Made by a program: the position numbers and the translations under genes. From JBLNDG01 sp050261415 (GTDB lineage Bacteria; Bacillota; Clostridia; Lutisporales; Lutisporaceae): a stretch of DNA of 20,959 nucleotides. Under the pieces are notes generated by a model, which was given only the letters and a program-made list of their open reading frames with translations, searched no databases and was not told where the DNA came from. Location: assembly GCA_050261415.1 (NCBI GenBank), contig JBLNDG010000169.1, forward strand, positions 1 through 20,959, given 5' to 3'. Below are positions 13,275 to 20,959 of the stretch, piece after piece; the first letter of the stretch is position 1, and every line of letters begins with the position of its first letter.

Positions 13275-13718
13275 ATGGAAGCACTTATGAAATATATAGG
13301 CAGAACCTGGCGCTGCGCCATTTTGTACAGAAATGGCAAGCTTGAGCAGGAAGGCCTTAACGGTTATCAACACTCATACATTATAAAAATCTGTCAAAAC
13401 CCGGGCATTTCCCAGGAACAGCTTGCACAGATGATATATATAAATAAAAGCAATGTGACACGCCAGCTTGCCTTATTGGAGCAAAACGGCTTCATCCGAA
13501 GAAGCCTCAGTGAGAAGGATAAGCGGGTCATGCAGGTTTTTCCCACCCAGAAGGCTCTTGATATTTACCCGAAGGTGCACAACCTTTTAGTGGAATGGAA
13601 TACGTACCTCACCGAGGATTTTACCGGGGAAGAACTAAGCCTGCTGCAATCAATGCTGGAGCGTGTGATGAACAAAGCCATGGCAAGGGTTTCTGGGGAA
13701 ATTGAGAAAGAGGAATAA
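13275..13718 (+). CDS. MarR-family transcriptional regulator
   Basis: A 147-residue winged-helix regulator. The DNA-binding part is clear: GISQEQLAQMIYINKSNVTRQL at about 45-66, then LEQNGFIRRSLSEKDKRV, the wing with the conserved D-x-R pattern. Helical ends on both sides give the dimer interface. The ATG follows GGGAGG by 8 bases. Its stop is 2 bases before the first ABC transporter gene, so they form one unit. The usual arrangement is a MarR repressor that releases its own operator when a toxic or signalling compound binds, allowing exporter synthesis. The ligand is unknown. Confidence 0.93.
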   Translation: MEALMKYIGRTWRCAILYRNGKLEQEGLNGYQHSYIIKICQNPGISQEQLAQMIYINKSNVTRQLALLEQNGFIRRSLSEKDKRVMQVFPTQKALDIYPKVHNLLVEWNTYLTEDFTGEELSLLQSMLERVMNKAMARVSGEIEKEE

Positions 13719-13720
13719 TC

Positions 13721-15436
13721 ATGGTTAAAATTTTAAGCTATCTAAAGCCCTATATTCCCAAAATGATGCTGGGACTTACTATTAAATTTATTGGTACTAT
13801 TATGGACTTGCTGCTGCCGTGGATTTTGGCCTATACAATCGACGATATTGTACCGCAGCGTAATGTGCAGCTTGTTTTGGTCTGGGGTGCGGCAATGATT
13901 GTATGTTCTGTATTGGCGCTTCTTACCAATATAATTGCAAACCGTATGGCATCCAAGGTAGCAAGGGATACGACCGAAGCCGTCCGCCACGACTTGTTTT
14001 CAAAGATATCTTACCTTTCCTGCCGGCAGGTCGATAATTTTACTATTCCTTCCCTGGAATCCAGGCTTACCTCCGATACTTACAACATCCACCAAATGAT
14101 AGGAATGATGCAGCGTCTGGGCGTGCGTGCGCCAATTTTGCTGCTGGGCGGCATTATTGTCACTCTGACACTGGAACCGGTGCTGTCACTGGTTTTAATT
14201 CTTACTCTGCCTTTTCTTGGATTGCTGGTTTACCTTGTCTCGAAAAAGGGCATCCCCCTTTATACCGGTCTGCAGCAGGCAGTAGATGCCATGGTCCGGA
14301 CAGTACGTGAAAATATTACCGGAATCCGTGTGATAAAGGCGCTGTCAAAAACGGTTTATGAAAAGCAGCGTTTCTCAGATATAAATGCAGAGGTGGTAAG
14401 AAGGGAGAAAAAAGCCGGCATCACTATGGCCCTTACAAATCCGATGATGAACCTGCTTTTAAATATGGGGCTTACACTTGTAATAATCGTAGGCGCATAC
14501 CGTGTAAATGCGGGGCTTGCGCAGCCGGGAAAAATAATTGCATTCCTCACTTACTTTACTATTATCCTGAATGCAATGCTTTCTATCACCCGCTTGTTTG
14601 TAATGTACTCCAAAGGAATTGCATCCGCCGACAGAATATGCCAGGTGCTGGATGCCCCCGAAGATTTGAAGCTGGAACCGGAAGATTCCGTGAATAACGG
14701 ATTTCATATTGAATTTGACCATGTATCCTTCTCTTATCATAGGGGCAAAAATACAATCAGCGATATCAGCTTTGCCCTGAAGCCCGGTGAGACACTGGGA
14801 ATCATAGGACCCATAGGATCGGGCAAAAGCACACTTATACACCTTTTGATGCGCTTGTATGACACTGACAAAGGTTCTATCCGCATCAATGGACATGATG
14901 TGCGCAGTATCCCCCCGGAGGATCTGCACACCAAATTCGGAACTGTATTTCAAAATGATGTCCTGTTTGCCGACACAATAGCCGCCAACATTGATTTCGG
15001 ACGCAAACTAAGCAAGAAGCAAATCGAAGCAGCGGCAGACTATGCACAGGCAAAAGAGTTTATCGATTCCCTGCAGGATGGTTATGAGCATATGCTGACC
15101 GCCAAAAGCACCAACCTAAGCGGCGGGCAGAAGCAAAGGCTCCTGGTGGCGCGTGCATTGGCTGCGCATCCGGAAATCCTTGTTCTTGACGATTCCTCAA
15201 GTGCACTGGATTATAAGACAGATTTCCTACTGCGTAAGGCACTGGCGCATAATTTCAGCAATACAACGACAATCATCATAGCTCAACGGGTAAGCTCAAT
15301 CATGCATGCCGATCATATCCTTGTTCTGGAGGATGGCAGAGCCTTGGGCTATGGTACTCACAAGGAACTGCTTCAAAACTGTGAAAGCTACAGAGAAATC
15401 AGTATGTCGCAGATGGGGGGCGGAGCCATTGCATAA
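13721..15436 (+). CDS. ABC exporter half-transporter with degenerate ATP site
   Basis: A 571-residue protein: a six-helix exporter membrane domain (about 1-310) fused to an ATPase domain (about 330-571). Seen: Walker A GPIGSGKST at 363-371, signature LSGGQ at 466-470, and Walker B ending LVLDD at 487-491. The position of the catalytic Glu is Asp491, and the switch His is Gln522 (IIAQRVSS). Both changes are typical of the degenerate-site subunit of heterodimeric exporters such as TM287/288, LmrCD or BmrCD. The partner is the next gene. GAGG lies 9 bases before the ATG, within the end of marR. Substrate unknown; drug, peptide or lipid export is the family range. Confidence 0.93.
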   Translation: MVKILSYLKPYIPKMMLGLTIKFIGTIMDLLLPWILAYTIDDIVPQRNVQLVLVWGAAMIVCSVLALLTNIIANRMASKVARDTTEAVRHDLFSKISYLSCRQVDNFTIPSLESRLTSDTYNIHQMIGMMQRLGVRAPILLLGGIIVTLTLEPVLSLVLILTLPFLGLLVYLVSKKGIPLYTGLQQAVDAMVRTVRENITGIRVIKALSKTVYEKQRFSDINAEVVRREKKAGITMALTNPMMNLLLNMGLTLVIIVGAYRVNAGLAQPGKIIAFLTYFTIILNAMLSITRLFVMYSKGIASADRICQVLDAPEDLKLEPEDSVNNGFHIEFDHVSFSYHRGKNTISDISFALKPGETLGIIGPIGSGKSTLIHLLMRLYDTDKGSIRINGHDVRSIPPEDLHTKFGTVFQNDVLFADTIAANIDFGRKLSKKQIEAAADYAQAKEFIDSLQDGYEHMLTAKSTNLSGGQKQRLLVARALAAHPEILVLDDSSSALDYKTDFLLRKALAHNFSNTTTIIIAQRVSSIMHADHILVLEDGRALGYGTHKELLQNCESYREISMSQMGGGAIA

Positions 15437-17198
15437 TAAAGAAAAGCAGCAGGAAAAACCAAAGTATGGGAGAAAGACTCTACTCCGCTTATGGGGCTAT
15501 TTGTACCAGTATAAATGGATGGTACTTCTGGCACTGATACTCTCACTTGTCAGCAATTTTCTGGCTCTCATAGGGCCGATGCTCTCAGGCTATGCTATTG
15601 ATGCAATTGGCTGGGGTAAGAGTCAGGTACAGTTTCAGGCAGTATTTTATAATTGTTTCCTGATGGTCGTATTTTACCTTATATCCTCATTGTTTTCGTA
15701 TATTCTTTCGGTTTTGATGATTAACCTAAGCCAAAAGGTTGTATTAAAGATGCGCAATGATGTATTTGAAAAGCTGGTAGATCTGCCTGTCCGCTATTTT
15801 GACAGTCATCAGACCGGTGATATAATCAGCCGTATTTCTTATGACATAGACACAGTAAATGCGTCCTTGTCCACCGACTTGCTGCAAATAGTCACCAGTG
15901 TAATTACAGTAACAGGCTCCCTGGCAATGATGCTTTTTCTTTCCCCTGCCTTAGTGCTGGTGTTTGCCGTTACCATTCCGATTTCCATATTTTTAACCAA
16001 ATATATGACAGGCAAGGTGCGCCCGCTGTTCCGCAAACGCTCTGCCAAGCTGGGTGAGCTTAACGGATTTGTGGAAGAGATAATCTCCGGCCAGAAGACC
16101 ACTAAAGCATATAACCAGGAAGAAACCATGATACACCGATTTGATTCCAAAAACAAAGAAGCAGTAGATGCATACTACAATGCAGATTATTATGGCAGTA
16201 TGACAGGCCCCTCGGTCAATTTCATCAACAATCTTTCCCTTGCGCTCATAAGCGTGTTTGGGGCACTGCTATATTTATTCAACCGGCTGACCTTGGGGAA
16301 CCTTTCATCTTTTGTACTCTATTCCCGAAAGTTTTCGGGACCAATCAATGAAGCAGCCAACATCATCAGTGAACTGCAATCAGCCTTTGCCGCAGCAGAG
16401 CGGATTTTCCGTCTTATTGACGAACAGCCTGAGCCGGAAGATGTAAAGGATGCTGCTGTTTTGAATAATGTACGCGGTAATGTGGAAATAGATAATGTTG
16501 ACTTTGGCTACGTACCGGATAAACTGGTTGTAGAAAACCTGAACCTCAAAGCAAACGAAGGCAGCCTTGTTGCCATTGTAGGACCTACAGGTGCAGGGAA
16601 AACCACGATAATAAACCTGCTTATGAGGTTTTACGACCAAAACAGCGGAATGATAACTGTTGACGGCTGGGACACCCAGAAGGTCACGCGGAAAAGCCTG
16701 CGCCGCTCTTATGCCATGGTTCTGCAGGACACCTGGCTGTTTTATGGTACAATATATGAAAATATCGCCTATGGTAAAAAAGATGCAACAATGGATGAGG
16801 TAATCTCTGCTGCCAAAGCGGCAAAAATACACAATTACATTATGCAGCTGCCTGACGGCTATGATACAATCATAAATGACGAGGGCATGAACATTTCCCA
16901 GGGGCAGAAGCAGCTTTTAACCATAGCAAGAGCCATGCTGCTGGATTCCAAAATGCTGATACTTGATGAAGCCACCTCCAACGTAGATACCCGGACAGAA
17001 CTGCAGATCCAGAGTGTAATGCGCAGGCTTATGCAGGGCAAGACCTGCTTTATCATAGCCCACCGTCTTTCTACAATTCAAAACGCTGATGAGATTTTGG
17101 TTGTTCGTAACGGTAAAATTGTAGAACAAGGTAATCATCAGGAGCTTCTGAAACGTAATGGGGTTTATGCAGAACTCTATAATTCACAATTTCAATAA
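15429..17198 (+). CDS. ABC exporter half-transporter, catalytic partner
   Basis: A 589-residue half-exporter: membrane domain at about 20-330, ATPase domain at about 350-589. Walker A GPTGAGKT (385-392), Walker B ILDEATSN with catalytic Glu514, and the switch His545 (IIAHRLST) are intact. Its signature motif is ISQGQ (489-493) rather than LSGGQ. It therefore complements the upstream subunit: one canonical site (this Walker B with the other LSGGQ) and one degenerate site. The start is taken as TTG at 15429, overlapping the previous gene by 8 bases, with GGGGGGCGGAG just ahead. No ATG suits; a GTG at 15384 is an alternative, and the frame is open further upstream. The protein length agrees with the family. 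Confidence 0.92.
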   Translation: MHNKEKQQEKPKYGRKTLLRLWGYLYQYKWMVLLALILSLVSNFLALIGPMLSGYAIDAIGWGKSQVQFQAVFYNCFLMVVFYLISSLFSYILSVLMINLSQKVVLKMRNDVFEKLVDLPVRYFDSHQTGDIISRISYDIDTVNASLSTDLLQIVTSVITVTGSLAMMLFLSPALVLVFAVTIPISIFLTKYMTGKVRPLFRKRSAKLGELNGFVEEIISGQKTTKAYNQEETMIHRFDSKNKEAVDAYYNADYYGSMTGPSVNFINNLSLALISVFGALLYLFNRLTLGNLSSFVLYSRKFSGPINEAANIISELQSAFAAAERIFRLIDEQPEPEDVKDAAVLNNVRGNVEIDNVDFGYVPDKLVVENLNLKANEGSLVAIVGPTGAGKTTIINLLMRFYDQNSGMITVDGWDTQKVTRKSLRRSYAMVLQDTWLFYGTIYENIAYGKKDATMDEVISAAKAAKIHNYIMQLPDGYDTIINDEGMNISQGQKQLLTIARAMLLDSKMLILDEATSNVDTRTELQIQSVMRRLMQGKTCFIIAHRLSTIQNADEILVVRNGKIVEQGNHQELLKRNGVYAELYNSQFQ

Positions 17199-17223
17199 CA
17201 CCAACATATTAGGAGGGAATTCT

Positions 17224-17994
17224 GTGGAAAATTTATTAAAAAAGAAAATGAAGAACGGTGAAAAGTCAATAGGAACATTCTTCGAATTGGGCAGTAATAC
17301 GGCAGTGGAGTGTTTGGGGCTTGCGGGACTGGATTTTCTGATAATTGACACCGAGCACGGTCCTTTTGATATAGAAAGTTCCATGGGTTTCATCCGCACT
17401 GCAGAACTCAGAAATATCACACCTTTTGCCAGAATCAAGGACATATCCCGACCCTCTGTGCTTAAGATGCTGGATATCGGTGCAAAGGGACTTATCGTAC
17501 CATGTGTTGAAACCGTAGAGCAAGTCAAAAGCCTTGTTGAATGGGCAAAATACTATCCTGTGGGCAAAAGAGGCTTCTTCATGGCAAGGTCTGCAGGATA
17601 CGGCTTTGAAAGCTTTGCGCAAAATGTAGATGAATATTTTAGAATCTGCAACGAAGAAACACTTTTAATACCGCAGTGTGAAACTACGGGATGCCTTAAA
17701 AATATAGAGGAGATTGTAAATATCGAAGGTGTTGACGGAATCTTTATAGGGCCTTATGACCTTTCAATAGGTATGGGAAAACCTGCACAGTTTAGTAATC
17801 CGGAGTTTCTTCAGGCTGTTGATAGGATCCTGAAAGCATGTAAAAATGCCGGCAAGTTTTCATTTATTTATACAGGAAGCAATGCTGCAGCTAAAAAGTA
17901 TCTGTCAGACGGTTTTGACGGAGTTGCCGTTAACATGGATGCAGCTGTATATATTAATGCATACAAGGCACTTATCAACGAAATCAGGGGATGA
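17224..17994 (+). CDS. HpcH/HpaI-family class II aldolase
   Basis: A 256-residue member of the HpcH/HpaI family, metal-dependent aldolases that cleave 2-oxo-4-hydroxy acids to pyruvate and an aldehyde. Examples are 2-keto-3-deoxy-L-rhamnonate aldolase and HpaI. The active-site residues known for HpaI are in place: His45 in DTEHGPFD, Arg70 in FARIKD, the metal ligand Glu153 in PQCETTG, and Asp179 in GIFIGPYDLS. The start is GTG at 17224, six bases after AGGAGGG; an upstream in-frame ATG at 17158 lies inside the ABC gene. It follows the exporter by 25 bases with no terminator, so it may be read from the MarR promoter, an unexpected partnership. Substrate specificity cannot be inferred. Confidence 0.9.
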   Translation: MENLLKKKMKNGEKSIGTFFELGSNTAVECLGLAGLDFLIIDTEHGPFDIESSMGFIRTAELRNITPFARIKDISRPSVLKMLDIGAKGLIVPCVETVEQVKSLVEWAKYYPVGKRGFFMARSAGYGFESFAQNVDEYFRICNEETLLIPQCETTGCLKNIEEIVNIEGVDGIFIGPYDLSIGMGKPAQFSNPEFLQAVDRILKACKNAGKFSFIYTGSNAAAKKYLSDGFDGVAVNMDAAVYINAYKALINEIRG

Positions 17995-18006
17995 GGAAAT
18001 CTCTAA

Positions 18007-18255
18007 TCATATAAGTACTGCCAGTGTTGTTGCAGCCATTCCGGCGATATTCCCATATATAAGCTCTCCGAATGTGTGGCGGCCCATATTTACTCTTGCC
18101 CAATAAACTGGTAAAAGCAAAAATACAGACGCAATATACCACAGGGAGCCGCCGAATATTCCTCTATCATGCAGGTATACCGCAGTCAATGCACAAAGCG
18201 CAATCAAAGGTACTATAGTCATAGCGCTTATCATTTTTGAAATTTTGTATTTCAT
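18007..18255 (-). CDS. Small membrane protein, apparently an internally deleted PAP2-type phosphatase
   Basis: An 82-residue hydrophobic protein with a fair ribosome site (GGTGAGG, 4 bases before the ATG). The first 45 residues (MKYKISKMISAMTIVPLIAL...) form an N-terminal membrane helix and loop. The segment at 52-71, ARVNMGRHTFGELIYGNIAG, resembles the third conserved motif of PAP2 phosphatases (R-x5-H followed by a membrane helix). The first two PAP2 motifs, K-x6-RP and the PSGH type, are absent, and the two parts are joined directly. I read it as an in-frame internal deletion of a longer enzyme, so phosphatase activity is unlikely. Last gene of the minus-strand cluster, 39 bases after the DegV gene. 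It could instead be a genuine short family I do not know. Confidence 0.6.
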   Translation of the reverse strand: MKYKISKMISAMTIVPLIALCALTAVYLHDRGIFGGSLWYIASVFLLLPVYWARVNMGRHTFGELIYGNIAGMAATTLAVLI

Positions 18256-18294
18256 AAGACCTCACCTTTTACGATTATGTATTTAATACCTGAA

Positions 18295-19146
18295 TCATTT
18301 TGTCATAAATAACACACCAAGTGTATTGGGTCCGCAATGGGAAAAAATTGTGCATCCGGCCCGGGTAACTAATATTTTCTTAAAATCGGCAATCTCCCGT
18401 ATAGTATCTTGGACAAGATTAATGCGCTCAGAGGATATGCCCGAATGGGTAATGAAAACCCTGTCAAGTTTTAAATTTTCACGGCCTTCGAGTTTGTCTA
18501 CCGTATAATGTTTTAACACAGCATTGAGGGAACCCCTGTATTTCTTTCCGACGCTCATTTTTCCGCTGGTATTGTCTACCTCAATGCAGGGCTTGATGTT
18601 CAGTATATTCGCACCTAATGCGGTAAGGGCAGAGCATCTGCCGCCTGCATGAAGGAAATCAAGCGTATCCGCGATGAAGCTGGCATGGTTCTTTACTCTT
18701 AAATCGTTTAATTCCTGTTGAATCTGAGCTGCCGGCAGCCCCTTCGCAATCCTCTCAACCGCTTCTATAACCAGAAACCCGGTTCCCGTAGAAAGGTTGT
18801 GTAAATCGACAGGATAGACATTCTTGAGTTCCTGTGCCGCTATACAGCAATTCTGATATGATGAGGAAAGTCCTGAACCGATATTTATATATATAACCTC
18901 GTACCCTTCATCTGTCCACTTTTTGAAATAGTTGATATATTCTGCAGGATTGGAGGCTGATGTTTTCGGTAAAATATGGTCCCTCCGATATACATCATAA
19001 ATATCATCTGCTGTAATATCCACACCGTCCTGGTACTGCTTGCCGCCCAAAACTATATGGAGCGGATAATAGTTGATATCATACCTTTTCTTGAGTTCAT
19101 CCCCAAGGTCGCAGGTAGTGCCTGCACTCAGTATAATTTTTTTCAT
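18295..19146 (-). CDS. DegV-family fatty-acid-binding protein
   Basis: A 283-residue DegV protein. Family marks are visible: the N-terminal SAGTTCDLGDEL segment, GGKQYQDGVDIT, PKTSASNPAEY with the Thr-Ser that contacts the lipid carboxylate, IGSGLSSSYQN, and the closing FSHCGPNTLGVLF. DegV proteins bind fatty acids in the cytoplasm; some (FakB) present them to the kinase FakA for phosphorylation, but most members are of unknown role. The ATG at 19146 has GGAG eight bases ahead; a GTG at 19155 is in frame but overlaps the upstream gene. Only one base separates it from the radical SAM stop codon, so the two are translationally coupled. No FakA kinase is seen nearby. Confidence 0.92.
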   Translation of the reverse strand: MKKIILSAGTTCDLGDELKKRYDINYYPLHIVLGGKQYQDGVDITADDIYDVYRRDHILPKTSASNPAEYINYFKKWTDEGYEVIYINIGSGLSSSYQNCCIAAQELKNVYPVDLHNLSTGTGFLVIEAVERIAKGLPAAQIQQELNDLRVKNHASFIADTLDFLHAGGRCSALTALGANILNIKPCIEVDNTSGKMSVGKKYRGSLNAVLKHYTVDKLEGRENLKLDRVFITHSGISSERINLVQDTIREIADFKKILVTRAGCTIFSHCGPNTLGVLFMTK

Positions 19147-19147
19147 T

Positions 19148-20542
19148 TTATTCACTCCGTCTTGCCTTATCGCATTGCCCGCATGCCACGCATTTTTTAC
19201 CTGCAGGAGAGTTTCGCCAAATCAGTTCTGCTGTTGCCTCCCACCTATCTGCTGCGCCTTTACACTTTTCAGTAAGGGTATCAACGTCCTCCGGGCTTAG
19301 CATATCTGTTGAATGTGCACCGGAGTGCTTGACCATATCAGCCAGTCTGCCTTGATTATCCAACAACGGGCATGGGCGGAGATGGTTTTCATTGAAGGGC
19401 TGCCCTTTCCTATACTCCATGAACAGAGGAGACTTAAGCGCATCCATAAGGGAGACATCTTTGATATTTACATTGGAGTAATGTATGAAATCGCAGGGTT
19501 CAACATCGCCGTTGGCATTGATATGCAAATAGCTGCGGCCGCCAGCTACACACCCGTCGACATATTCTCCGTCATTCCAGAAATCCAGTATGAATATAGG
19601 CTTTTCTTTTCGAAAACTGCGCACCTGATGATACATAAATTCCCTCTGCCTGTCGGTTGCCATGAGGTCTGTCGGCGCACCGTTGCCAACAGGCATATAG
19701 GTGAAGTACCAGCAAAATTTCGCTCCTTTTTCTATCATCTCATCGATATATGCATCACTGCCTACCTGGTCTACATTTTTTGAAGTATAGCATGTTGAAA
19801 TTCCGAAGGGAAGATTATGTTCCTTTAATATCTCCACAGCTCGTACGACCTGCCGGTAAGTTCCCCTGCCGCGCCTGCTGTCCGTGGACTCCTCAGAGCC
19901 TTCGATGCTTATCGCCGGAACGAAGTTGCACACCCGCCTCATCTCATGTGCAAAATGTTCATCTATAAGTGTTCCGTTTGTGAATGCAAGGAAAACACAA
20001 TCAGAGTGCTTATTGCAAAGGGTTATTATGTCCTCCTTGCGGACCAGGGGCTCGCCTCCGGAATATATGTATGCAAAAACTCCGAGCTCTTTGCCTTGGG
20101 TAATGATTTTATCAAGGGTTTCAATGTCCATCGACAACTTATTTCCATACTCTGCTGCCCAGCAGCCGGTACATTTCAAATTGCATGCTGAGGTCGGATC
20201 CATTAGTATCGCCCAGGGTACGTTGCATTCTTCCATTTTGCTGATCTCCTTACGCTTCTTATTTCCTGTAATTGCAGCATTGACTAAAAAGTTTTTCAGA
20301 AACATGCGACGCGACCCGGTATCAATGTCGGCATAGATGTTTTTCAAGTAGATGTTCCAGTTATTTTCAGGGTCCAGCATGACTTTTCTGATCATTTTAT
20401 AGGCACCTTTATATTGGCCTTCTTTATCAAAGTACTCAATCCAATCCAATACTTTTGGAATGTTGTTTTCATAATCTGAATCCATATAGGCAAGTACCTT
20501 TTTTAAACTATAAGTTTCCAGTTTTTCTTTAATGTTTTTCAT
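19148..20542 (-). CDS. Radical SAM protein with SPASM-like C-terminal cysteines
   Basis: A 464-residue radical SAM enzyme. The [4Fe-4S]/SAM motif is C-x3-C-x2-C (CNLKCTGCW, Cys120, 124, 127), followed by the SAM-contacting YSGGEPL at 160-166. Before it lies an N-terminal helical extension of about 105 residues. After the barrel come NANGDVEPCDF, LRPCPLLDN, and a final C-x2-C-x2-C (Cys451, 454, 457), suggesting auxiliary iron-sulfur clusters as in SPASM proteins. GGGGG stands 7 bases before the ATG. Members of this superfamily modify peptides or build cofactors; the substrate here is unknown, and I see no small precursor-peptide gene within the cluster. It lies between a broken flavin oxidoreductase gene and a DegV gene. 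Confidence 0.9.
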   Translation of the reverse strand: MKNIKEKLETYSLKKVLAYMDSDYENNIPKVLDWIEYFDKEGQYKGAYKMIRKVMLDPENNWNIYLKNIYADIDTGSRRMFLKNFLVNAAITGNKKRKEISKMEECNVPWAILMDPTSACNLKCTGCWAAEYGNKLSMDIETLDKIITQGKELGVFAYIYSGGEPLVRKEDIITLCNKHSDCVFLAFTNGTLIDEHFAHEMRRVCNFVPAISIEGSEESTDSRRGRGTYRQVVRAVEILKEHNLPFGISTCYTSKNVDQVGSDAYIDEMIEKGAKFCWYFTYMPVGNGAPTDLMATDRQREFMYHQVRSFRKEKPIFILDFWNDGEYVDGCVAGGRSYLHINANGDVEPCDFIHYSNVNIKDVSLMDALKSPLFMEYRKGQPFNENHLRPCPLLDNQGRLADMVKHSGAHSTDMLSPEDVDTLTEKCKGAADRWEATAELIWRNSPAGKKCVACGQCDKARRSE

Positions 20543-20575
20543 ATTTCTACCCCCAAATTTTAAAATCCCACTTTA

Positions 20576-20959
20576 TTAAACTCTGTTTGCTACATAAAAC
20601 CCGCTTTTTATGGAACTGCCCACAGTACCATCTTCAGAATCGCTATGGATTGCAATCACATTGATACCCTTTCCCCGGAGTGCAGATATCAAAGCTTTGT
20701 CCCGCCTCTTTTATCAGTCGCAATAATAACCGCATCAGGTTTAAATGCTTCTATGTACTCTTCATTTCCGGATATCCCCAACCGTGCATCCACACTATTA
20801 CGCTTCATCTCATCTACAAACCAATGAGCTGTTGTGGGATCCCTATCCAAAAGCATACCTCCAAGCTCTTCCTCTCTTTCGAAAGCACTGACAATATGCC
20901 CCCGTTTTGATGCTGTAATGGCTGCCTGCATTCCCACCGGCCCCCCGCCTATGACTATA
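20576..20959 (-). pseudogene. Remnant of an Old Yellow Enzyme-type FAD/NAD oxidoreductase (runs off the edge)
   Basis: From the right edge the frame reads IVIGGGPVGMQAAITASKRGH, FEREEELGGMLL and FKPDAVIIATD. This is the FAD/NAD-binding half of 2,4-dienoyl-CoA reductase or NADH:flavin oxidoreductase proteins. It then stops at 20689. Reading on in another frame gives ALRGKGINVIAIHSDSEDG and ends in SGFYVANRV with a stop at 20576, which resembles the C-terminal end of the same family. The stretch normally between these parts, well over 100 residues, is missing. I therefore see an internal deletion plus frameshift. Whether the N-terminal barrel survives cannot be seen. It lies 33 bases upstream of the radical SAM gene. 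Confidence 0.72.

Noticed and set aside
14459..14953. Minus-strand open frame of 164 codons inside the first ABC gene
   Set aside because: It overlaps the Walker A region of a clear ABC ATPase, and the translated sequence resembles no protein family.
15306..15428. N-terminal extension of the second ABC subunit into the first gene
   Set aside because: The extra residues are the out-of-frame reading of the first subunit's C-terminus, and the protein has normal family length from the TTG at 15429.

Overview
The window looks like a chromosomal segment of an anaerobic, low-to-mid GC Gram-positive bacterium of the Clostridia. This rests on purine-rich Shine-Dalgarno sites, a SAM-I riboswitch over a methionine operon, an oxygen-sensitive tungsten/molybdenum aldehyde oxidoreductase beside an iron alcohol dehydrogenase, a Na+-pump decarboxylase beta subunit, a DegV protein and a radical SAM enzyme. 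I recognised no tRNA, rRNA, CRISPR array, integrase or transposase. The species cannot be named from the sequence.

Layout, left to right. (1) 1-337, minus: the first 112 codons of a YcaO-domain protein, cut by the left edge. (2) 437-3129, minus: metY-metA for homocysteine synthesis, driven by a consensus promoter and a SAM-I riboswitch with a terminator, and closed by a strong terminator after metA. A nearly perfect 67-bp repeat lies directly behind both terminators and brackets the operon. (3) 3173-8097: a PucR-type regulator (minus) divergent from an iron alcohol dehydrogenase, an aldehyde ferredoxin oxidoreductase and a MoaD-like protein (plus). An 18-bp inverted repeat lies between them. 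Together these could interconvert acids, aldehydes and alcohols. (4) 8119-10724: an OadB-type sodium pump subunit preceded by two very small membrane proteins (minus), divergent from a LysR regulator; no carboxyltransferase or biotin carrier is visible. (5) 10744-13130, minus: UDP-galactopyranose mutase and a family 2 glycosyltransferase, with a strong promoter and a structured leader of about 155 nt. (6) 13195-17994, plus: MarR regulator, two half-ABC exporters forming an asymmetric heterodimer, then an HpcH/HpaI-type aldolase. (7) 18007-20959, minus: remnant of an Old Yellow Enzyme-type flavin oxidoreductase, a radical SAM protein, a DegV protein and a small membrane protein that looks like an internally deleted PAP2 phosphatase.

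Most transcription units carry their own local regulator or riboswitch. The least explained pieces are the terminator-associated repeat, the orphan OadB operon with its mini-proteins, the glf leader RNA, and the radical SAM/DegV cluster flanked by two deletion-bearing genes.
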